DNA of 64,000 nt from Candidatus Thorarchaeota archaeon (GTDB lineage: Archaea; Asgardarchaeota; Thorarchaeia; Thorarchaeales; Thorarchaeaceae): contig JAEOUN010000074.1 of assembly GCA_016839245.1 (NCBI GenBank), forward strand, positions 8,120 to 72,119, read 5' to 3'. Every line of letters begins with the position of its first letter. The stretch's first letter is position 1. The translations under genes were made by a program, and so were the position numbers. Positions 19,273 to 28,892 of this stretch are shown piece after piece. The notes below the pieces were generated by a model. That model did no database searches. It worked only from the letters and a program-made list of their open reading frames with translations, and was not told the origin of the DNA.

Positions 19273-20907
19273 ATGGAAAGAAAACAAATGATTGCAATCG
19301 CGATCATTCTCATCATCGTTGTAGGTGCCGCAGGTGTCTACTTTATTATGTACCCACCAGGACCAACTGTACCAACAATTGTAATTGGTACGACCGATTC
19401 TGTGGAATCTTCAATAGACATGGCACAAGCGTATGACTACTTCGGGTGGGAAATGATCATTTCACTGAGCTCGGGCTTGGTGGAGATAGAACCAGGCAGC
19501 CAAGCTGGCGAGAGTGATATACAACCAGCATTGGCAACATCGTGGAATTCAAGTACGGATAAAATGATCTGGGACTTCACGCTACGGCAAAATGTGAATT
19601 TCTCTGACGGTCGTGAATTTAACGCAACTGATGTCAAATATACATTCGATAGAAACTGCAACCTTACTGGTGAAGGTCTCTTCGAACCTGATGGTCCACA
19701 ACTTAACATGGAGTATGATGCCATCATTGACAACGTTACTATTATGAGTGAATACGTCGTCAGATTCTATCTCAAGATTTCATTTGCACCATTCCTGCAA
19801 CTGATGTCGTGTGCAGCCTCATATGTGGTTGACCGGGCTGTTGCACCAATGGACGAACTTGTTGGATATAATTCAACAGCTCAGACTCCCTGTGCTCTGG
19901 GTCCGTATCTATTGGATGAATGGGTGCGAATAGGTGGAAGTGATGATCACATCACATTAGTAAAGAATCCAGACTATTGGAACAAAGGCTCTGGATATCC
20001 TAAGACTGATAAAATCATCATCAAGATGTATGCAAGCGATACAGCGTTAGCAACAGCAATGACCTCTGGAGAGGTTGATATTGCATACCGACAACTCACT
20101 TCAGACCAAATTGATACATTCAAGAGTAATGCAAACAGAGAGGTCTGGGAAGGCATTGGAGCGCAGATTCAATATCTCTGTTTCCAGCAGCAGATCTTCC
20201 CATATAACGAAACAGCAATTCGTCAGGGCATCACAGCTGCTATCAACAGAACTCATGTATGCGAGTCCGTCTTCTTGGGAACATTCGACCCATTGTACAG
20301 TATGATCCCAGTAGGAATGGCTTATCACAAGGATTCATTCAGCTATTGGGGTGATGCAAACTATACAGCAACAAGAGATTTGCTTGCTCCGTATGGATAC
20401 AATGAAACGAACAAGTTGGAACTTACTCTCTACTATGAGAGCTCTGGACACTACCCACAGAGTCAGCAACAAGCCTTGATTTACCAGCAGGATTGGGAAG
20501 ACAGTGGTGTGATAGATGTCACTCTGGAAGGACTCGATTGGCCTAGTTACAGAAATGCACGTAACAATGGTGAGATGCCTGTATTCATCTACGGATGGTA
20601 TCCAGACTTCATCGATCCCGACAACTACGAATTCCTACCATTTGCGTCTTGGCTTAATATGGGCTATAACAGCACATACCCACAAGGCGGTATTGATCAA
20701 TACAATCTCTGGGTTGATGGCAGAAGCGCAATTGATGACGAAGACCGTGAAGCTGCGTATACAGCACTTCAGGACCTGCAAGCTCAGGAGTGTTCAGTCG
20801 TTCCTCTCTGGCAGAGTAGCACTGTTGCAGTGACAAAACTCAATGTCAAAGGAATTGTTCTGGACATTACAGTCAACTTCCGTCTTTGGTTGCTCTATTT
20901 AGAGTAA
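19273..20907 (+). CDS. peptide ABC transporter substrate-binding protein, system 1
   Basis: 544-aa extracytoplasmic solute-binding protein of family 5 (Opp/Dpp type). An N-terminal membrane segment (about 6-26) after MERKQ anchors it; no lipobox cysteine is present, so it is held by an uncleaved helix or released. The binding lobes show family features such as SWNSSTDKMIWDFTLR and GREFNATDVKYTFDR near 95-135. I chose ATG at 19273 rather than an upstream in-frame ATG because AGGAGG ends 8 bases before it and the paralogue near 58.9 kb starts the same way. It heads importer operon 1 and is followed by a hairpin. Confidence 0.93.
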   Translation: MERKQMIAIAIILIIVVGAAGVYFIMYPPGPTVPTIVIGTTDSVESSIDMAQAYDYFGWEMIISLSSGLVEIEPGSQAGESDIQPALATSWNSSTDKMIWDFTLRQNVNFSDGREFNATDVKYTFDRNCNLTGEGLFEPDGPQLNMEYDAIIDNVTIMSEYVVRFYLKISFAPFLQLMSCAASYVVDRAVAPMDELVGYNSTAQTPCALGPYLLDEWVRIGGSDDHITLVKNPDYWNKGSGYPKTDKIIIKMYASDTALATAMTSGEVDIAYRQLTSDQIDTFKSNANREVWEGIGAQIQYLCFQQQIFPYNETAIRQGITAAINRTHVCESVFLGTFDPLYSMIPVGMAYHKDSFSYWGDANYTATRDLLAPYGYNETNKLELTLYYESSGHYPQSQQQALIYQQDWEDSGVIDVTLEGLDWPSYRNARNNGEMPVFIYGWYPDFIDPDNYEFLPFASWLNMGYNSTYPQGGIDQYNLWVDGRSAIDDEDREAAYTALQDLQAQECSVVPLWQSSTVAVTKLNVKGIVLDITVNFRLWLLYLE

Positions 20908-20928
20908 GACTTAGTGAACTTATCTTAT

Positions 20929-20962
20929 GGCAGGCTAATGCCTGCCAATTCTTCTTTTTAGA
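20929..20962 (+). terminator. hairpin between binding protein and permease genes, system 1
   Basis: Perfect 7-bp stem GGCAGGC (20929-20935) and GCCTGCC (20940-20946) with loop TAAT, followed by TTCTTCTTTTTAG. It should terminate part of the transcription and also protect the 3' end of the binding protein mRNA, giving more binding protein than permease. Confidence 0.65.
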
Positions 20963-21059
20963 GACTAATTATAAATTTAGGATTGTTTTTTTTTAGAAAA
21001 TATTACGCTATGCGAAGAGCTTAAGACCAACTCTTAATGCATAATCTAACAAATCGTAG

Positions 21060-22079
21060 GTGATAGGACTGACACTCAAGACATATGTTACAAGTAGAAT
21101 TTTGCTCATGATTCCAATGATCTTACTATTATTGACTTTGGTATTTATGATAGTAAGAATTCTACCTGGTGATCCCGCGCTTCTGCATTTTGAAAAAAAT
21201 GTAGATCCTGAGGTACTAGCTGAATTTAGACATACCCTCGGACTTGATCTACCGATATGGACACAATATGTGAATTATCTAACAGGACTTCCATTTGGGG
21301 ATTTTGGATTATCAATGCAAGATTTTTCACCTATTAGTGAACATATTGCAGTTAGATTTCCAGCAACTTTAGAACTAGCTATCTATTCTATGCTATTTGC
21401 AGTACTTATTGGAGTATCACTTGGAGTTGTATCTTCAAAGAAATATGATACCAACGAAGACCATGGAATTCGATTTTTTGGGATAATCATGTACGCAATC
21501 CCAGTCTTTTTCCTTGGAATGATTCTTCAGTTTATCTTCTCTATCTGGCTAAAGTGGTTACCTACAGGAACAAGGTTTGATCCCAGATTCGATACGCCTA
21601 CCGCTATCACAGGATTATATACAATCGATAGCTTGCTTACAGGCAATCTCCGAGCATTTGTCATAGCTGTTAGGTATCTTATACTACCTTCAATTACTCT
21701 TGGTTTGATTCTATGTGGAATCTTTATTCGTCTGACACGAACTAATATGCTTGAAACATTACGAATGGATTTTGTTGTTGCAGCTGAAGCTAGAGGACTC
21801 TCTGATAATAAAATAACCTACGGATATGCATTGAAGAATGCCTTTCTTCCTATACTCACAATGATTGGACTTCAGTTTGCAGCTTTACTGGCAGGTGCTA
21901 TACTTACTGAAACTACATTTAGTTGGCCAGGATTAGGAACATATCTTGTACAACGTATCAATCACAGAGACTATACTGCAATTCAAGGAGTTGTTGTGTT
22001 CTTTGGAATATTGGTAAGCTTTGTGACTTTGGTGGTAGACATACTCTATGCATACTTAGACCCAAGAATAAGACTGTAG
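21060..22079 (+). CDS. peptide ABC transporter permease, DppB type, system 1
   Basis: 339-aa inner permease with six membrane segments. It has the DppB-like start (RILPGDPALL after helix 1) and the cytoplasmic EAA loop EARGLSDNKITYGYALKN near residue 250 that docks to the ATPases. The start is GTG at 21060, inside a region with TAGGTG; a later ATG at 21084 would remove eight residues. It is followed after 10 bases by the second permease. Confidence 0.92.
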   Translation: MIGLTLKTYVTSRILLMIPMILLLLTLVFMIVRILPGDPALLHFEKNVDPEVLAEFRHTLGLDLPIWTQYVNYLTGLPFGDFGLSMQDFSPISEHIAVRFPATLELAIYSMLFAVLIGVSLGVVSSKKYDTNEDHGIRFFGIIMYAIPVFFLGMILQFIFSIWLKWLPTGTRFDPRFDTPTAITGLYTIDSLLTGNLRAFVIAVRYLILPSITLGLILCGIFIRLTRTNMLETLRMDFVVAAEARGLSDNKITYGYALKNAFLPILTMIGLQFAALLAGAILTETTFSWPGLGTYLVQRINHRDYTAIQGVVVFFGILVSFVTLVVDILYAYLDPRIRL

Positions 22080-22089
22080 GTGAAAAAAA

Positions 22090-23361
22090 ATGGAGCAAAA
22101 AAATATAGTCAGTGGCATCTTTTTCCATCTAAAACCATCCAAAGAAACATTTGAGAATAGACCTACTAAATGGTGGGCAGGATTCATTCTTATTGCAGCT
22201 ACAGTAGTAATGGTGTTATCCGGGTTGGTCCTCTTATCTGCGAATTCTAATAGTGGCTTAGGATTAGTTGTAGTCGGATACACCTTTCTTTTTGGCGGTA
22301 TAATTCTCATAACAAGTGCTTTTCGAAGGAACGTAATAAGGAATAAGCTCATGACTGTAAAAAAGAGCAATATTGTACTTATTGCCGTATTAGTAGCTAT
22401 GGCTATCATTTCATATGGAGTTGGACAACTCATTTTTTGGGGAGATGAGCAGAGTTGGTCATTGGGAACAGCTCTAGCCTTTGGTGGTATAATGATATCC
22501 GCAATTGTAATGCTATTTTATGAAGGATATCCAATTCTTAGTGAGAGGGGCTCACCGGGATACATCGCAATGTCCGGATTACTAATTGTCTTTTCTATGG
22601 TCTATATGACATTTGTTTCATGGTGGATTGTTCCTTATAATCCAACGAGATTAGATGTTGGACCTTACGGTGCTCCTCCATCATTTGCATTCCCATTGGG
22701 AACGACTGCTTTAGGTCAAGATTTGCTAAGTCGCGTTATTTCCGGTGGAGGAATCATGTTACAAGTTGCTGTCATTTCAGTCGCAGTCTGTTTCACCATT
22801 GGAGTACCCGCGGGATTAGCCGCATCTTATCGAGGAGGTTTAGTAGATAGGACTGTTTCTCTTGTCATGGATAGCATCTTTGCATTTCCAGGACTGGTTC
22901 TTGCCATAGCCATAGCTGCAATGTTGGGCCCAGGTGTGGCAAATATGGCGCTAGCGATAGCAGTAGTCTACATTCCTTCATATTTCAGAGTCGTGAGGAG
23001 CCAAGTCTTAACTGTAAAGGAATTGCCTTATGTTGAAGCAGCTGTGATTATGGGAGCCAGAGACAGAGACATCATCTTTCGATATATTCTGCCAAATGTC
23101 CTACCATCAGCAATAGTCGTAATGTCAATCAATTTTGCTGATGCAATTCTCACTGCAGCTGGACTCACATTTGTCGGTCTTGGACTTCCTGTCGATGTTC
23201 CTGATTGGGGTTGGGATCTCACATTTGGATCACATGAACTTATCGCTGGAAAATGGTGGAGTATCACTTTTCCAGGACTGATGATAGTATTTCTAGCTCT
23301 GGGATTCACCCTTGCTGGAGAAGGACTAAACGAAGTTCTTACACCGAAACTCAAGGAGTGA
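22090..23361 (+). CDS. peptide ABC transporter permease, DppC type, system 1
   Basis: 423-aa permease, about 120 residues longer than typical DppC. The extra length is an N-terminal module with three to four hydrophobic segments (about 25-160) before the standard permease domain, where PYNPTRLDVGPYGAPP and LGTTALGQDLLSRV mark the usual DppC entry. The EAA loop EAAVIMGARDRDIIFRY is near residue 318. The system 2 permease has a comparable extension, so it looks like a lineage trait. The gene sits between the DppB gene and two ATPase genes. Confidence 0.92.
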   Translation: MEQKNIVSGIFFHLKPSKETFENRPTKWWAGFILIAATVVMVLSGLVLLSANSNSGLGLVVVGYTFLFGGIILITSAFRRNVIRNKLMTVKKSNIVLIAVLVAMAIISYGVGQLIFWGDEQSWSLGTALAFGGIMISAIVMLFYEGYPILSERGSPGYIAMSGLLIVFSMVYMTFVSWWIVPYNPTRLDVGPYGAPPSFAFPLGTTALGQDLLSRVISGGGIMLQVAVISVAVCFTIGVPAGLAASYRGGLVDRTVSLVMDSIFAFPGLVLAIAIAAMLGPGVANMALAIAVVYIPSYFRVVRSQVLTVKELPYVEAAVIMGARDRDIIFRYILPNVLPSAIVVMSINFADAILTAAGLTFVGLGLPVDVPDWGWDLTFGSHELIAGKWWSITFPGLMIVFLALGFTLAGEGLNEVLTPKLKE

Positions 23362-23366
23362 GAAAG

Positions 23367-24398
23367 ATGACATTTAATGACACACATAACCTTCTTGAGA
23401 TTCAAAATCTGAGCATTGAATACAGGACTCGAAGAGGCGTTGCACGAGGTGTAGACCAAGTCTTCTTGAATTTGCCAGAGAATGAAACACTGGGACTTGC
23501 AGGTGAATCAGGATGTGGAAAATCAACACTTGGCCGTGCAATTATGCGACAAGTAGCATATCCGGGTAAAATAGTAGAGGGAAACATCTTCTTCAATTTG
23601 AAAAAAGATGTTCATTACAATCATTGTGTTCTAGAAAGAGGTAACATCAATTTGATGGATTTGAATCCAGATGAAATGCGAGCATTGCGAGGACAAGAGA
23701 TAGCATACATCTTCCAAGATCCTATGACCTCATTGAATCCAATGGCAACAATTGGTACCCATTTTGTTGAAATTATGAAAGCACATGATCCTGAAATTGA
23801 AGAAGAGGCGGCTCTCGAACGTGCCAAGGAAATTTTAGATAGTCTTGGTATCTTACCAGAGAGAGTATCAGACTATCCGCATCAGTTTAGCGGCGGAATG
23901 CGCCAACGTGTGATGATTGGTCTAGGCCTTGTACTACGACCAAGTTTACTCATTGCTGATGAACCAACAACATCATTGGATGTTATCGTTGAAGCGCAGA
24001 TACTTGAAGAAATAGCAGAACTTAAAGATGAATTCAATCTGACAATGATTCTTATTACACACAATCTGGGAGTTCTGGCACAGACTGCTGATAATATTGC
24101 TATTATGTACACAGGTAGGATTATGGAACTCTCACCGACAACAGAGTTATTCGAAGATCCATTACATCCTTACGCGAAAGCTCTTTTGCATTCTGTACCT
24201 GATATTACACATCCAGAAAAGAAGCTATCTTGGATTCCAGGAGCACCTCCTGATTTAATTGATCCAATTCCCGGGTGTATGTTTAATCCAAGGTGTCCTC
24301 ATGCAATGGATATTTGCTCCAAAGTTGTTCCGCCACTTGTTGGAAACAAGAATGGTAGACTCGTAGCCTGTCATTTATATTCGGAGGGTGGGCAATGA
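23367..24398 (+). CDS. peptide ABC transporter ATPase, DppD type, system 1
   Basis: 343-aa nucleotide-binding subunit. Walker A GESGCGKST near residues 46-54, Q-loop FQDPMTSLNP, signature FSGGMRQR, Walker B LLIADEPTTSLD and switch histidine in ITHNLG are all intact. The C-terminal oligopeptide-transporter extension with CMFNPRCPHAMDIC is present. The start is ATG at 23367; a longer frame starting at 23253 would run back through the permease gene and is rejected. Its stop overlaps the next start (ATGA). Confidence 0.95.
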   Translation: MTFNDTHNLLEIQNLSIEYRTRRGVARGVDQVFLNLPENETLGLAGESGCGKSTLGRAIMRQVAYPGKIVEGNIFFNLKKDVHYNHCVLERGNINLMDLNPDEMRALRGQEIAYIFQDPMTSLNPMATIGTHFVEIMKAHDPEIEEEAALERAKEILDSLGILPERVSDYPHQFSGGMRQRVMIGLGLVLRPSLLIADEPTTSLDVIVEAQILEEIAELKDEFNLTMILITHNLGVLAQTADNIAIMYTGRIMELSPTTELFEDPLHPYAKALLHSVPDITHPEKKLSWIPGAPPDLIDPIPGCMFNPRCPHAMDICSKVVPPLVGNKNGRLVACHLYSEGGQ

Positions 24399-25372
24399 AA
24401 TTAATTGAAGTCAAAAATGTCAAAAAATATTTCCCAGTTCAGAAGGGATTCTTGGAATCTCTCGTTAGTAAAGAAGAGAACTACGTTAGAGCAGTTGATA
24501 ATATTTCATTTTCAATAGATAAAGGTGAAGTGCTAGGTCTAGCAGGTGAAAGTGGTTCAGGCAAAACAACCACTGGCAGGTTATGTGTTCGACTTCTAAA
24601 ACCAACAGAAGGAGAGATTATATACGATGGAAAAGATATCTCCAAGATACATGGAAAGGAACTTCGGCTTCTAAGGAGAAGACTTCAATTTACCTTCCAA
24701 GATCCAACATCATCACTCAATCCCAGACTCAAAGTAGGAGATGCAATATCTGACGCCTTGAGACTTCAAGGAATAGGCACCAGAGAAGAGAGAAGAGAGA
24801 AAGCAGAGGAAACACTTGAGCTTGTCGGACTCTCCCCAGCCAGCTCTTTTTACGATAGATTGCCACACCAGTTAAGTGGAGGGCAGAAACAGAGAGTTGT
24901 CTTTGGTCGAGCAATCATACTAAAGCCTGAATTTGTTGTTACTGATGAACCTGTTGCAATGGTGGACGTATCGATTAAAGCGCAGATTCTTGATTTGATG
25001 ACGGACCTGAAGAAATCGTTGGATTTGACGTATTTATTCATCAGTCATGATTTAGCAACAGCTAGACATGTATGTGATAGAATAGCAATCATGTATCTCG
25101 GACAAATAATCGAGCTTGCAGATAAGGATTCAATCTACGAGGACCCATTACATCCATATTCAGTCGGATTGATGAATGCAATTCCAGTTCCAAATCCAAA
25201 GGCAAAGAAATCAGAAGCAGTTCCAAGGGGTGAAATCCCAAGTCCAATAGATCCTCCAGAGGGATGCAGATTTCATCCACGTTGTCCAAAGTGTTTTGAT
25301 AGATGTATGATAGAAGAACCAGAATTAAGAGACGTGGGTAACGGAAGATTCGTTGCTTGTCACTTGTATTAG
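24395..25372 (+). CDS. peptide ABC transporter ATPase, DppF type, system 1
   Basis: 325-aa nucleotide-binding subunit, partner of the preceding ATPase. Walker A GESGSGKTTTG near residue 53, Q-loop FQDPTSSLNP, signature LSGGQKQR, Walker B FVVTDEPVAMVD and switch histidine in FISHDLA. The C-terminal CRFHPRCPKCFDRC motif is typical. The four-base overlap with the upstream gene indicates coupled translation. It is the last gene of operon 1; a minus-strand gene begins its stop only 9 bases further. Confidence 0.95.
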   Translation: MKLIEVKNVKKYFPVQKGFLESLVSKEENYVRAVDNISFSIDKGEVLGLAGESGSGKTTTGRLCVRLLKPTEGEIIYDGKDISKIHGKELRLLRRRLQFTFQDPTSSLNPRLKVGDAISDALRLQGIGTREERREKAEETLELVGLSPASSFYDRLPHQLSGGQKQRVVFGRAIILKPEFVVTDEPVAMVDVSIKAQILDLMTDLKKSLDLTYLFISHDLATARHVCDRIAIMYLGQIIELADKDSIYEDPLHPYSVGLMNAIPVPNPKAKKSEAVPRGEIPSPIDPPEGCRFHPRCPKCFDRCMIEEPELRDVGNGRFVACHLY

Positions 25373-25380
25373 ACAGAAGA

Positions 25381-25725
25381 TCAACGCAATCTATTTGCCT
25401 TTATTGCCTTAACTTTGGCCTCAACATCGCTTCGTTCCTTAGACAGAGTATTGGATTCAATAATTAGTTTAAGTAATGAAGACGCATATTGAGATTCTTC
25501 AACGCGTCCTTTTCGCAGGTCTTCTTCAAGCTGAACGCGTTTAATCCGAACTTCATCAAGCGCCTTTCCCAGAGACTGATATCGTATCTCCATGAAAGTC
25601 AATGAAGTTGCTGAATTGAGTGTACCTCCCAATTTATCCCATACAGAAGTACTCGATGTCATAATAGGACTTCGTTCGTTACTCAATTTATTAGACTCCT
25701 GTTTCTCATTTTTAGTAAATATCAT
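25381..25725 (-). CDS. small coiled-coil protein of unknown function
   Basis: 114-aa soluble protein. After a polar N-terminus, residues 45-114 form a highly charged helix-rich segment with heptad-like spacing and many Lys, Arg and Glu, ending AIKANRLR. An in-frame ATG at 25662 could be the true start, giving 93 aa. No motif recognised. It converges with the end of importer operon 1, which does not reveal its role. Confidence 0.6.
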   Translation of the reverse strand: MIFTKNEKQESNKLSNERSPIMTSSTSVWDKLGGTLNSATSLTFMEIRYQSLGKALDEVRIKRVQLEEDLRKGRVEESQYASSLLKLIIESNTLSKERSDVEAKVKAIKANRLR

Positions 25726-26013
25726 ACCATAATATAAAATAATCGGTCATCATATTTAATCATAAATACTGTAGAATGAGTGAGCTATACACTCAATAAT
25801 GATAATAATACTCTAAAACAAGTAAATTTGTAGAAGGACTATGTCGAATTCCTCAATTTCAATCTTGACATAGAAAGTTCTTATGTTCACGGTTATGGAT
25901 GACTCTTAAGAAATCAGATATAGAATTGTATTGAAATTAGTATAATATTTAGGCTCGCAATGCATTATAATTAGTGTCGTACTTGAAACAGTGACTTACT
26001 GGAGTTACTTGTC

Positions 26014-28689
26014 TTGAAAACTAACAAAGATGGCAAAACTCCTACGAACAAACAAGACAGAAAGAATGTTCCGGAAAAGAAGGACATTTCACAAGTAGCT
26101 AAGTATTATCAAATCGTTGTTGAATCATTAAGAGACGTTATCTGGACAGTTGACATGGAATTAAAGTTCACCTATACAAATCCAGCAGTTGAAGAAATCC
26201 TAGGATATTCTTCACAAGACTTGTTAGGCAAACCAGTAAGCACAATAATGGATTCAGAATCATTTGTTTTGGTTAGAGATGCCTTTGCTATTGCACTAGC
26301 CAATGAGGTTGCACCTACTAAAGAACCTGATCCTCCAATTGAGATTCCTCTAAGGTGTAAAGATGGGACACAAAGGTGGGTTGAGATTTCAAGGACTTTT
26401 TTAAGAGATAACGATAACAAACCCACGGGCATTTTAGGAGTAGCACGAGACATCAATCAACGCAAGATGGCAGAAGGAATTCTTAGAGAGTCTGAGTACA
26501 AATATCGGACATTGGTCGAACAATCACTAGAAGGGATTGCGATTGCACACAGGAATCCTATTCGTTTGGCATTCGCTAACTGTACTCTAGGGGATTTGCT
26601 TGGTTATTCAGTGGACGAAATGATATCATTTAGTGAAAAAGACATTCACTGTTTAGTTTATCCTGACGATAGAGAATTCTTTTTCAGAAATTTTGATGAC
26701 CGATTTAATGGGAAGCAGGTGCCTTCACACTATCAAGTTCGAGCTAATCGAAAAGATGGCACAACTATTTGGGTCGAGCTTTCAGCCACGCTTATAACCT
26801 ATCAAGGCGAATCCGCAATTCAAGCAGCTTTCAAAGATATCACAGATACGATTCTAGCTCAAGAATCTCTTCATCAAAGTCAAAAACGCTATGAAGCTCT
26901 CTTTGAAGAATCAAATGATGTAATTCTTCTCACCGATCTTCAAGGTAATTTTGTTGAGGTAAATCAACAAGCATCTAATTTACTTGGATACTCAATTGAA
27001 GAGCTTCAGAATTTAACAATACTAGACGTCATCCATCCTGAAGAACATGAAAGATGTAAAGCTACGATGAAGCAGCTACTTTTAGGAAATAAGATTCAAA
27101 CGTACGAACATAATTTCATGAAAAAAGATGGCACATTAATCGCAATAGATATGGGTGTGTCACTTGTGCGAAACACCTCAGGAAATCCATTGCAATTTCA
27201 AGCAATTGGACGAGATATGACAGAAAGGAAACGCATTGAAGTGGAACTAAGAGAACGCGAGCAAAGAGTAAGTACCATTATGGATTCTTTGCCTTTTGGT
27301 GTTCTTTTGATAGATGCTGTAACTCGCAAGATAGCATATGCAAATCCTGCAATTTCAAAGATAAGTGGAATACAAAGAAGCAATTTCATAGGATCAATCT
27401 GTCATAAATTTGTATGTCCTGAGCAAATTGGAAAGTGCCCGATAATTGACCTTGGACAAAAAATACACAAGTCAGAGAGGATCCTTTTCAATAATGACAA
27501 AAATGGTATTCCTGTTTTAAAGACTGCAATTCCAATTGTTCTTGGTGAGTATAATTATTTGCTTGAAGCAATACTTGACATTTCAGACAGAAAAAGAGCA
27601 CAGGAAGAGCTAAAAACCAGTGAAACTAGATTGGCAGAAGCTCAGAGAATTGCACGGCTTGGAAGTTGGGATTGGAACATTGTTACTGGAAAAGATATCT
27701 GGTCAGACGAAATCTATGAAATTTTTGGTATTCCAAAAGAAACAGTTGCTTCATTTGATCTTTTAGTTGAACTAACTCATCCAGATGATAGAGAGATGAC
27801 AATGAACTTTGTAAATAAGACCCTAAATAGTGATGTACCATTCGATTTTGCCCATAGAATAATTCGTCCCGATGGATCAATTAGAGTTGTACAAGAGGTT
27901 GGTGAAGTCACTCGCAATGAGAAGGGTGAGTCAATTCGGATGATCGGGACTATGCAAGATATTACTGACAGAATGCTAGCCCAAGAGAAATTGGAATCTG
28001 CTCAAGCCCAAGCTGAGTTTTTTACAGATTTAATGGGTCATGATATCAACAATCTTCATCAGGGGATTATGATTGGTCTTGAACTGCTACTTATCGATAG
28101 AGAATTCCCCGAAAAATACAGAGCACAGGTTCAGACGGCTTTGACTCAGCTTGAGCGAAGTGTTTCTTTAATCAATAATGTCAGAAGATTTTCTGGAATA
28201 AGTGGAAGTCCAATTGAAAAAGTGAATCTCCTCGAAGCAATTGAGAAAGTAAGACCGGCAATTATAGGGACGTTTCCGAATAAGCATATTAGAATCGATA
28301 TAGATGAACAACAAAGCAACATTATAGTACTAGGTAATGAGTTCATTTTTGATCTATTCTATAATATCTTTCATAATTCGGTGAAGTTCAATCCAAATAA
28401 AAGTGTATTAATCAGTGTCCAAGTCAGATTAGTAGAGGATGCGACTATAGAGATAAGAATCACAGACTACGGTTCAGGGATTCCAGATAGTAGGAAGGAC
28501 AAGGTGTTCACTCGTTATCTTGATAGGGATATTAAAGGATCAGGCCTCGGATTGACAATTGTGAAACAAATTGTAAACCAATTTGGTGGAAAAATTTGGA
28601 TTGAAGACAGAATTAAGGGTGATTCTACTAGTGGCACTACAATTATAATTCATCTCCATGGTGCCATTCAGAATTTTCCTCAGAGTTGA
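26014..28689 (+). CDS. soluble multi-PAS sensor histidine kinase
   Basis: 891-aa cytoplasmic kinase. Five PAS domains follow one another (about 28-150, 155-280, 290-405, 412-525 and 530-655). The fourth carries a CHKFVCP...GKCP cysteine motif. The phospho-acceptor region has LMGHDINNLHQG (about 675). The ATPase domain shows FHNSVKFN (N box), DYGSGIPD (G1) and GSGLGL (G2). No membrane segment is present, so it senses an internal cue, possibly redox or a bound small molecule. No response regulator gene is adjacent. TTG start at 26014 with GGAG about 12 bases upstream. Confidence 0.92.
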   Translation: MKTNKDGKTPTNKQDRKNVPEKKDISQVAKYYQIVVESLRDVIWTVDMELKFTYTNPAVEEILGYSSQDLLGKPVSTIMDSESFVLVRDAFAIALANEVAPTKEPDPPIEIPLRCKDGTQRWVEISRTFLRDNDNKPTGILGVARDINQRKMAEGILRESEYKYRTLVEQSLEGIAIAHRNPIRLAFANCTLGDLLGYSVDEMISFSEKDIHCLVYPDDREFFFRNFDDRFNGKQVPSHYQVRANRKDGTTIWVELSATLITYQGESAIQAAFKDITDTILAQESLHQSQKRYEALFEESNDVILLTDLQGNFVEVNQQASNLLGYSIEELQNLTILDVIHPEEHERCKATMKQLLLGNKIQTYEHNFMKKDGTLIAIDMGVSLVRNTSGNPLQFQAIGRDMTERKRIEVELREREQRVSTIMDSLPFGVLLIDAVTRKIAYANPAISKISGIQRSNFIGSICHKFVCPEQIGKCPIIDLGQKIHKSERILFNNDKNGIPVLKTAIPIVLGEYNYLLEAILDISDRKRAQEELKTSETRLAEAQRIARLGSWDWNIVTGKDIWSDEIYEIFGIPKETVASFDLLVELTHPDDREMTMNFVNKTLNSDVPFDFAHRIIRPDGSIRVVQEVGEVTRNEKGESIRMIGTMQDITDRMLAQEKLESAQAQAEFFTDLMGHDINNLHQGIMIGLELLLIDREFPEKYRAQVQTALTQLERSVSLINNVRRFSGISGSPIEKVNLLEAIEKVRPAIIGTFPNKHIRIDIDEQQSNIIVLGNEFIFDLFYNIFHNSVKFNPNKSVLISVQVRLVEDATIEIRITDYGSGIPDSRKDKVFTRYLDRDIKGSGLGLTIVKQIVNQFGGKIWIEDRIKGDSTSGTTIIIHLHGAIQNFPQS

Positions 28690-28776
28690 ATTCCTTCATT
28701 AAACCAATTCTAGAGTGTTCTTTTGACAAAGTGAATCTATTTTAAAAAATAAAACATCGTTAGGCAATGAAAAGGT

Positions 28777-28860
28777 ATGGGCTCATAATATAACTGCCAA
28801 TAACGGATAGATAAATGCGTAAAATTGTGGAATCAGCCCATGGGCTCAACAGATAAATGC
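28777..28860. repeat. duplicated 9- and 10-base elements before the DUF4139 genes
   Basis: ATGGGCTCA occurs at 28777-28785 and 28840-28848, and AGATAAATGC at 28809-28818 and 28851-28860, in the same order. The second ATGGGCTCA sits inside the palindrome GCCCATGGGC. Lying 33-116 bases before the first DUF4139 start, the set could be a regulator binding region. A chance or old local duplication is also possible. Confidence 0.4.
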
Positions 28861-28892
28861 ATTGCAACCTATCAAAGCTCTTGGCGATTAGC

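Noticed and set aside
23253..23366. Upstream extension of the DppD ATPase of system 1
   Set aside because: It would overlap the DppC permease gene by more than 100 bases; the family N-terminus begins near the ATG at 23367.
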